Source: Cyanobacteriota bacterium (GTDB taxonomy: Bacteria; Cyanobacteriota; Cyanobacteriia; Phormidesmidales; Phormidesmidaceae). From it: a stretch of 6,080 bases of DNA. Below are positions 1-3,524 of the stretch, in pieces (the stretch's first letter is position 1; each line of letters begins with the position of its first letter). The position numbers and the translations under genes are program-made. Location: assembly GCA_027619675.1 (NCBI GenBank), contig JAQCHG010000119.1, positions 1-6,080 on the forward strand, written 5' to 3'. The notes below the pieces were generated by a model. It did not search any database. It worked only from the letters and a program-made list of their open reading frames with translations, and was not told where the DNA came from.

Positions 1-134
1 CACATCTCAATAACCCGACACCTCTCAGGCAGTAGAGACCCCAGCGCCCGCCTCTAACCCGTCCCCCAGCGCCGCCCAGATGCCGCGAGGGTAGGCCCAG
101 ATCAAACCGTTGTAGACGCTTTTAAAACTCACAA

Positions 135-164
135 GCTAAAGTGGTACTGATTATGGATTAGCAC
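135..164 (+). promoter_or_regulatory. Possible promoter/operator region of the perR-like gene (weak)
   Basis: This short AT-rich patch lies just upstream of the Fur-family start codon at 182. It holds a -10-like GATTAT at 149-154, with no recognisable -35. It also holds an imperfect dyad at 141-164, with outer arms GTG and CAC and 7 of 12 symmetric pairs matching, and a nested GCTAA (135-139)/TTAGC (158-162) pair. Fur-family regulators often bind AT-rich dyads over their own promoters, so autoregulation is possible. That is inference from position and symmetry only, and no established PerR-box consensus is matched. Confidence 0.2.
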
Positions 165-181
165 AAATACTGCCAAAGCCC

Positions 182-661
182 ATGAATAGCGAGGCTGCAA
201 CCCCCAAGCCGATTCGATCTCTCGACGATGCCCTCGCCCGGTGTCAAGACTTGGGAATGCGTTTGAGCCGTCAGCGTCGCTACATTCTCGAACTGCTTTG
301 GGAAGCTAAAGAGCATTTATCTGCCCGAGAAATCTACGATCTCCTCAACCGTCGGGGGCAGGAAATCGGCCACACCTCCGTTTATCAAAACTTAGAGGCC
401 CTGTCCGAACAGGGGGTGATTGAGTGTCTAGAGCGCTCCGATGGTCGTCTCTATGGCCACATTAGTGACTCCCACAGCCACGTCAATTGCGTCGATACCC
501 AACAGATTATTGACGTGCATGTGGAACTGCCAGAAGCTCTGGTAAGGGCGATCGAAGCCCAAACAGGTACCCGCATCGTGGACTACCGCATTGATTTCTT
601 CGCCACGAAATCCGCTGCTGCTGGGTCCTCAGATCCTACGGTGGTCGCTTCCTCAGCATAG
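182..661 (+). CDS. perR: Fur-family transcriptional regulator, PerR/FurC type
   Basis: This 159-residue cytoplasmic metal-dependent repressor probably controls peroxide-stress genes such as peroxiredoxins. The winged-helix DNA-binding domain spans about residues 15-92, with the recognition-helix segment HTSVYQNLEAL at 64-74. The dimerisation and metal domain follows at about 93-142. Candidate regulatory-metal ligands align with B. subtilis PerR: H45 (for H37), D96, H98 and H100 (the DSHSH segment) and D111. Those His residues are the ones oxidised by peroxide in PerR. The structural-zinc CxxC pairs of most Fur proteins are absent; only C21, C82 and C103 exist. From memory, this agrees with cyanobacterial FurC/PerR (Anabaena FurC, Synechocystis Slr1738), whose N-terminus also reads close to KPIRSLxDALxRCQ. 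The tail after residue 143 is low-complexity A/S. ATG 182 is chosen because it keeps this N-terminus, although no Shine-Dalgarno is visible. The next gene is convergent. The Fur family is near certain; the PerR subtype is likely. Confidence 0.92.
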   Translation: MNSEAATPKPIRSLDDALARCQDLGMRLSRQRRYILELLWEAKEHLSAREIYDLLNRRGQEIGHTSVYQNLEALSEQGVIECLERSDGRLYGHISDSHSHVNCVDTQQIIDVHVELPEALVRAIEAQTGTRIVDYRIDFFATKSAAAGSSDPTVVASSA

Positions 662-801
662 GGCGAGTAAATAGTCTCTCGCGAAATCTTTGCTGGTCCA
701 GCAGGGCCACGCCTGCTCGAACCCATCAACTCAGGGGGCATTGGGCTCGAATGTCGCCATACCCGAAACGCTTCTGAGCCGACCAGACCTTCACCTGCAA
801 T

Positions 802-838
802 AAAAAACAGGGCGGATTAGGTATAACCCAAGCCGCCC
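802..838 (-). terminator. Rho-independent terminator of the STAS gene
   Basis: Read on the minus strand, GGGCGG (838-833) pairs with CCGCCC (815-810). After a single C/T mismatch, TTGGG (831-827) pairs with CCTAA (821-817, one G-T wobble) around a TTATA loop. TG and then six T residues (807-802) follow directly. The hairpin begins 36 bases past the STAS stop codon, the usual place for an intrinsic terminator. On the plus strand the A-run precedes the stem, so it should not terminate the convergent perR transcript in the classical way. Confidence 0.85.
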
Positions 839-874
839 CAGTTGACGATGGGAGGATGTGCAGGCAATCAAACC

Positions 875-1198
875 TTAAGCCGCCATAGACAATGGGGCAG
901 CTTCAACCATCTCAAACACTTGATCTAGCTGGGTAAGCTCCAGCACAATGCGAATGGAAGGGGGAACTGCACACAGGCAGAAACGCTTGCGCAGCCCTCG
1001 CGCTAACCGGAGCACTGAGATTAAGGCCACGAGTCCAGCACTGTCCAAGACTTCAACCCGGCTCATATCTACCATCAAGCCCGGTACATCCTCGGCGGCG
1101 ATACTGTCCGTCAGTTGAGCCTGAAGGGCTTTGGCGTTGGCAGCATTGAGCACACCGCTGGGTTGAACTACCATAAGCGCATCAAAGTGACTGGACAT
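875..1198 (-). CDS. STAS-domain protein (anti-sigma factor antagonist family)
   Basis: A single-domain STAS protein of 107 residues, the size of SpoIIAA/RsbV-type anti-sigma factor antagonists. The fold covers about residues 5-100. The hallmark segment VEVLDSAGLVAL lies at 48-59, and Ser53 is the residue phosphorylated in this family by a partner anti-sigma or switch kinase. It is expected to be a cytoplasmic switch that binds such a kinase when unphosphorylated. No partner kinase, PP2C phosphatase or sigma factor is in the window, so the pathway is unknown. ATG 1198 is supported by AGGAG at 1215-1211, 12 bases upstream, which is slightly long. The gene is convergent with perR and divergent from the 1410 gene, and it has its own intrinsic terminator, so it is probably monocistronic. 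The family is certain; the partner is unknown. Confidence 0.9.
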   Translation of the reverse strand: MSSHFDALMVVQPSGVLNAANAKALQAQLTDSIAAEDVPGLMVDMSRVEVLDSAGLVALISVLRLARGLRKRFCLCAVPPSIRIVLELTQLDQVFEMVEAAPLSMAA

Positions 1199-1409
1199 GG
1201 CTTTATCACGCTCCTAAAACTCGATATCGTGGGGGACGATGACAGAGAGGCTTGCACTGCCTGCTGGGAATGTACCGAACTTAAGCGGCTTTCCCTGAGG
1301 GTGCCCAGGGTAAAGCGAGGGCTTGTTTCAATCTTGATATTGAATCCTAGCTCTATAAAGCTTTGATTAAGTAGTTGCTCTGACGGTATCAAACATCACA
1401 AGTGCCCCT
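1199..1409. promoter_or_regulatory. Divergent intergenic region between the STAS gene and the 1410 gene
   Basis: These 211 bases separate two divergently transcribed genes and should contain both promoters. On the minus strand TATAGA (within 1356-1364) resembles a -10 for STAS, but no -35 is convincingly spaced. A short GC-rich dyad, CCCTG (1293-1297) with CAGGG (1306-1310), would sit in the STAS leader. Reading frames across this stretch have no recognisable domain and no ribosome binding site, and are treated as non-coding. Confidence 0.3.
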
Positions 1410-1739
1410 ATGGTGATCAATCTCACAGGGGAGCCTGATGAAAGTCACGCACTAAACTTTACCGGGATCACAGAGAGATTTTGGTGCAGTGGTGACAATA
1501 GGGGCAAATTTCTCATTGGCCCATGGCCGATTCATGCCATGCATCCCCCCAGTGGAATCCGCAAGTTAGTAGAGACAGCCCTCTACTTTCGTCGCCTGAC
1601 CCCTGACCTTGAAAATGCTATCAATTCGGAGTTGACGCGGTTGGGGCATGTACCCGATGCCGATTTTGAAGCTCTGGAACTGCTCATGGCAGAGATGGAT
1701 GCTGGTCGGGTGCAGCTCGTGGCTAGCCATTCCCTGTAG
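1410..1739 (+). CDS. Small uncharacterised acidic protein, cyanobacterial type; start uncertain
   Basis: I do not recognise a named family. The longest frame gives 109 residues. The part that looks genuinely coding is the C-terminal two thirds: residues 44-109 include a helix-rich segment around RKLVETALYFRRLTP, then an acidic helix containing DADFEALELLMAEMDAGRV. This resembles small cyanobacterial hypothetical proteins of about 65 residues that I recall only loosely. The in-frame ATG at 1539 (residue 44) would produce exactly that shorter form, and the 43 residues before it look less protein-like. Neither start has a Shine-Dalgarno. No signal peptide, membrane segment or metal motif is visible; the only Cys is C26, lost in the short form. 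It is probably cytoplasmic. It is divergent from STAS and may end at a stem-loop near 1748-1802. Confidence 0.55.
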   Translation: MVINLTGEPDESHALNFTGITERFWCSGDNRGKFLIGPWPIHAMHPPSGIRKLVETALYFRRLTPDLENAINSELTRLGHVPDADFEALELLMAEMDAGRVQLVASHSL

Positions 1740-1747
1740 ATACTGAT

Positions 1748-1811
1748 GGGGGCTTCCGCCAAAGGTTCGTCCGGGCTAAAGGTTGAATTAACGGTAGCCC
1801 CCTACTGTTTT
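1748..1811 (+). terminator. Possible terminator downstream of the small hypothetical gene
   Basis: GGGGGCT (1748-1754) is exactly complementary to AGCCCCC (1796-1802), and TACTGTTTT follows immediately. The 41-base loop is long for an intrinsic terminator and the T-run is short, so the call is tentative. The sequence TACTGTTTT recurs at 1820-1828. The element begins 9 bases after the stop codon at 1739. Confidence 0.35.
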
Positions 1812-1890
1812 CAGGTCATTACTGTTTTTGGGACTAAGTAGCCGGGCTGATTCAACTGCAAGACAGGTCAGCGATAGCGTAACCCATGGG

Positions 1891-1921
1891 GATGTTGGGT
1901 TTCGTTCTTCAACCGCAACCT
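1891..1921 (+). repeat. Palindromic repeat, GTTGGGTT type
   Basis: The left arm GTTGGGTT (1894-1901) faces the right arm AACCGCAAC (1911-1919) across a TCGTTCTTC spacer. The arms are complementary apart from one extra C. From memory, very similar units (GTTGGGTTTCGTTCCTC followed by AACCCAAC) are scattered through intergenic DNA of filamentous cyanobacteria. The right arm here appears to have drifted by one base. Confidence 0.55.
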
Positions 1922-1938
1922 ACGGTGTCTTACGTTTG

Positions 1939-1962
1939 CCCCTCACCCTAAATTCCTCTCCC
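1939..1962 (+). repeat. Copy 1 of a 24-bp repeat (CCCTAAAT...CCTCTCCC)
   Basis: This matches 3423-3446 at 22 of 24 positions, with mismatches at 1944 and 1954. Unlike copy 2 it is not followed by a GGGAGAGG arm but by GAAGGGCG, so only a three-base CCC-GAA-GGG hairpin remains. It looks like a degenerate or truncated member of the same interspersed family. Confidence 0.7.
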
Positions 1963-1980
1963 GAAGGGCGTATAGTCTTC

Positions 1981-2179
1981 GGCATGGCTGTGCTAACGCG
2001 TCGCGTAGCGAGTGCTTTGCATTCAGTGTCTCCATAAGAAGAAGGGACTTCCGATCCGGCTCCTCTTCGCCCTTTGGGAGTAGGCCGGAGGCCGTGCTTA
2101 GCTGGGGCTGGGGGATGTAGAGCTACGCTTCGAGAAGCCGCTTCGCGTCTAGTGCTCTTCCCGAAGGGTGGGGCATGGG
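1981..2179. repeat. Cluster of GC-rich interspersed palindromes
   Basis: At least three hairpins lie in tandem. GCTA (1992) and CGCG (1997) pair with CGCG (2002) and TAGC (2006). TCCGGC (2055-2060) pairs with GCCGGA (2084-2089) and encloses CTCC/GGAG. AGAGC (2119-2123) and GCTCT (2154-2158) flank GCTTCGAGAAGC and CGCTTCGCG. On the minus strand the last block has the GCGAAGCGGCTTCTCGAAGC flavour I associate with Nostoc-type intergenic repeats. No gene is interrupted by them as far as can be seen. Confidence 0.5.
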
Positions 2180-2316
2180 TAGGTCAATTTACGCCATGCA
2201 GCACCAGTCAGGTAACCCGACCCTTCTAGCTCCCTTGCGCCTCCGCTCCCCTGCCCCCAGGAACGGTCTGGGAATTTACGCCGCCCGGTCCTACCGTGCA
2301 GGGACGACGACAGCTA

Positions 2317-2322
2317 TATAAT
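2317..2322 (+). promoter_or_regulatory. Consensus -10 element (TATAAT) for the DUF202 gene
   Basis: A perfect TATAAT lies 31 bases upstream of the preferred ATG at 2353, which would place transcription start near 2329 and give a leader of roughly 24 bases. There is no good -35 at 16-18 bp spacing (CCGTGC at 2294-2299), so an activator may be needed. The GTG at 2296 lies upstream of this promoter, which argues against it as the translation start. Confidence 0.5.
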
Positions 2323-2340
2323 CAGGGCCGCATTCTGCCT

Positions 2341-2345
2341 GGAGG
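2341..2345 (+). promoter_or_regulatory. Shine-Dalgarno GGAGG deciding the DUF202 start
   Basis: GGAGG lies 7 bases before ATG 2353, an optimal spacing and the clearest ribosome binding site in the window. It fixes the start at 2353 rather than at the upstream in-frame GTG 2296, which would add 19 residues (MQGRRQLYNQ...) not expected in the family. Confidence 0.8.
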
Positions 2346-2352
2346 CACACCG

Positions 2353-2745
2353 ATGGGGACAACGCCCAACCCCGCCACAGAATTGGCCAAGGAGCGCAAC
2401 CGCGCAGCGGAGGAACGCACCCTGATGGCGTGGATTCGCACCTGTTTAGCCCTGATTAGTTTTGGTTTTGGGATTGAGCGAATTTTGTCGGTGCTGCACC
2501 AGGGGGCGGGGGAGGCGGCAGCACCCCTGCGGCTGTCGCGGATTTTGGGGCTGTCGTTTGTGGCCCTGGGGACGGGGGCGATGGTGGCGGCGACGGTGGA
2601 TCACCAGCATCAACTCCAGCGCATTCGCCGCAATGATTTGCTCTACAAAGCGCGGCGATCGCCCTCCCTGGTGGTGGCGGTGGTGTTAGCCGGGTTAGGG
2701 TGCGTGGCGTTCGTGGGGATTTTGCTGGAGATGATGGGGGGGTGA
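2353..2745 (+). CDS. DUF202 (YidH-family) inner-membrane protein
   Basis: A 130-residue integral membrane protein of the DUF202/YidH family, whose biochemical function is unknown. The family signature at the cytosolic edge of the first helix is clear: ERNRAAEERTLMAWIRT (residues 14-30), continuing into LALISFGFG. Three transmembrane helices are predicted by eye at about 24-47, 62-82 and 105-127, with a basic loop (QLQRIRRNDLLYKARR, 87-102) between helices 2 and 3. The length is typical. The start is set by GGAGG at 2341 and by the TATAAT at 2317. The stop at 2743-2745 lies inside a G-rich run. The gene is co-directional with the rhodanese gene 260 bases downstream, but the gap has inverted repeats and probably its own promoter, so a shared operon is doubtful. 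Confidence 0.9.
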   Translation: MGTTPNPATELAKERNRAAEERTLMAWIRTCLALISFGFGIERILSVLHQGAGEAAAPLRLSRILGLSFVALGTGAMVAATVDHQHQLQRIRRNDLLYKARRSPSLVVAVVLAGLGCVAFVGILLEMMGG

Positions 2746-2784
2746 GGGGAGATTTTGGATTGGGGATTTCGGATTGGGGATTTT
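2743..2784 (+). repeat. 14-bp tandem repeat, two near-identical copies and one degenerate copy
   Basis: GGATTGGGGATTTC (2757-2770) is followed immediately by GGATTGGGGATTTT (2771-2784), which differs only in the last base. A third unit at 2743-2756 matches 10 of 14 positions and overlaps the DUF202 stop codon. Short period arrays of this G/AT-rich type are prone to slippage and are frequent in cyanobacterial spacers. Confidence 0.65.
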
Positions 2785-2920
2785 CTGGTGGTGGGAGGTC
2801 TAGCCGAAGGGGCTGGGGGCTGGGGTGTGTATGGCTTTACGGTATACAACCAAGGGGGAGTTTGGCTGGAGGACTTGGGGGAGCAGGTTGAAAAATGGCT
2901 GGGCAAATGTCCAGCTTTCG

Positions 2921-2961
2921 CAACAAAACTTTGTTGAATCCCGCAAGCTTTGTTAACTTGC
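2921..2961. promoter_or_regulatory. Two adjacent inverted repeats upstream of the rhodanese gene
   Basis: CAACAAA (2921-2927) and TTTGTTG (2930-2936) form a perfect 7-bp dyad separated by AC. Six bases on, GCAAG (2943-2947) and CTTGC (2957-2961) form a second dyad, spaced by nine bases. The AT-rich symmetric first dyad looks like a dimeric-regulator operator, and both lie 45-85 bases upstream of the preferred rhodanese start at 3006. No binding protein can be named. Confidence 0.4.
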
Positions 2962-3005
2962 AGAGGTACGGCTTCGTAATCCTCCTCATCGCACCCCCTA
3001 ACCCT

Positions 3006-3377
3006 ATGTTGTTTGGCCTCATTCCTTCCCCCCAACCCATGCGCCCCGAATCTCGGGTCTACGATCTCAAAACTCGCCTCGACTGGGGGGAGCCTGCCCT
3101 CACCATCGTGGATTTGCGCAGCCGGGATCTCTTTAATGAAAGCCATGTGACGGGGGCCATCTCCGTTCCCATGGCGGAGGCGGTCAGCCGCATGTTGACC
3201 ACCCTGGAGTTTGAGCGGGACATTTATCTCTACGCTGGCACCGATGAAGAGGCGGCAGCGATCGCCCAGCAGCTTCAGGCGGCGGGTTACCAGCGGGTGT
3301 CGGTGCTGCGGGGCGGGGTGGCGGCTTGGAAGGCGGCGGGCTTTCCCATCGAAACCACCCACGCGATCGCCCGCTAG
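3006..3377 (+). CDS. Rhodanese-fold protein lacking the catalytic cysteine
   Basis: A small single rhodanese-domain protein, 123 residues from ATG 3006. The fold runs from about residue 18 to 115: VYDLKTRLDWGEPALTIVDLR (about 18-38) contains the first strand and the conserved D-R. NESHVTGAISVP (44-55) is the usual H-x-x-GA motif. The C-terminal RGGVAAWKAAGFP (102-114) matches the GG-x-x-AW signature. The active-site loop, normally Y-C-R-x-G, reads YAGTDEE (76-82), so the thiol cysteine is replaced by Ala77. A sulfurtransferase reaction is therefore unlikely, and a binding or regulatory role is more plausible. I recall cyanobacterial relatives with the same loop change. The frame stays open up to ATG 2895, but that extension crosses two inverted repeats and does not look like rhodanese; ATG 3039 is the other candidate start. 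No Shine-Dalgarno is evident at 3006 or 3039. Confidence 0.85.
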   Translation: MLFGLIPSPQPMRPESRVYDLKTRLDWGEPALTIVDLRSRDLFNESHVTGAISVPMAEAVSRMLTTLEFERDIYLYAGTDEEAAAIAQQLQAAGYQRVSVLRGGVAAWKAAGFPIETTHAIAR

Positions 3378-3422
3378 TTTCCAAGGATCTGGGGCTGCGC
3401 GGCGTAAATTTGTGCACCCGTG

Positions 3423-3457
3423 CCCCTTACCCTAAATCCCTCTCCCCTCGGGAGAGG
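3423..3457 (+). repeat. Copy 2 of the 24-bp repeat, with an intact 8-bp hairpin
   Basis: The unit at 3423-3446 matches 1939-1962 with two mismatches. Its end CCTCTCCC (3439-3446) is perfectly complementary to GGGAGAGG (3450-3457) around a CTC loop. It lies 45 bases past the rhodanese stop codon. It could act in transcript processing or termination between the convergent genes, but no T-run follows the stem. Confidence 0.7.
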
Positions 3458-3468
3458 TACCTCCGTTG

Positions 3469-3516
3469 CCCCCTGGGTGTTGGAATGCAGACCGCTGTGT
3501 TCCCCAACCCAGGGGG
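3469..3516. repeat. Large inverted repeat between convergent genes, possible bidirectional terminator
   Basis: CCCCCTGGGT (3469-3478) is exactly complementary to ACCCAGGGGG (3507-3516). The 28-base interior may extend pairing through TGG/CCA and AA/TT. On the plus strand TATTTCGTTTAG follows, which is moderately T-rich. On the minus strand no T-run follows. It starts 8 bases past the kinase stop and 92 bases past the rhodanese stop, so it could limit read-through from either side. It may be part of one compound repeat element with the hairpin at 3439-3457. Confidence 0.5.
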
Positions 3517-3524
3517 TATTTCGT

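Larger units (their letters stand above)
1740..2352. other. 613-bp gene-free stretch rich in palindromic interspersed repeats
   Basis: No credible gene is seen on either strand. A TTG-initiated frame at 1828-2037 merely translates repeat DNA. The stretch is a patchwork of short hairpin-forming units: GTTGGGTT facing AACCGCAAC (1894-1919), a CCCTAAAT...CCTCTCCC unit (1939-1962), GCTA-A-CGCG-T-CGCG-TAGC (1992-2009), TCCGGC facing GCCGGA (2055-2089), and GCTTC-GA-GAAGC with CGCTTCGCG (2128-2147). Motifs such as CCCGAAGGG recur (1961-1969, 2160-2168), and AATTTACGCC occurs at 2186-2195 and 2273-2282. The last 60 bases hold the promoter of the DUF202 gene. Confidence 0.7.

Noticed and set aside
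691..717. Palindromic TGCTGG-T-CCAGCA and AGCAGG/CCTGCT with a GCTCGAACCC stretch, resembling part of a tRNA T-arm.
   Set aside because: No acceptor stem, anticodon arm or D-arm can be assembled around it on either strand, and there is no T-run for a terminator.
1168..1392. Minus-strand frame of 74 codons overlapping the STAS start.
   Set aside because: It overlaps a confident STAS gene in another frame, has no family signature and no ribosome binding site.
1828..2037. TTG-initiated plus-strand frame of 69 codons.
   Set aside because: It is built from interspersed palindromic repeats (1891-1921, 1939-1962, 1992-2009) and resembles repeat-derived false genes; no start signal is present.
1740..2352. 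CRISPR array or insertion sequence in the repeat-rich spacer.
   Set aside because: The repeats are of different types and irregular spacing, with no regular spacer units, no transposase frame and no clear terminal inverted repeat pair with target duplication.
2895..3005. N-terminal extension of the rhodanese frame from ATG 2895.
   Set aside because: It crosses two inverted repeats, does not resemble rhodanese sequence, and the fold is complete without it.
2643..3362. Long minus-strand frame of 239 codons opposite DUF202 and rhodanese.
   Set aside because: It is antisense to two recognised proteins, rich in Pro/His/Arg as expected from GC-rich shadow frames, and has no domain.
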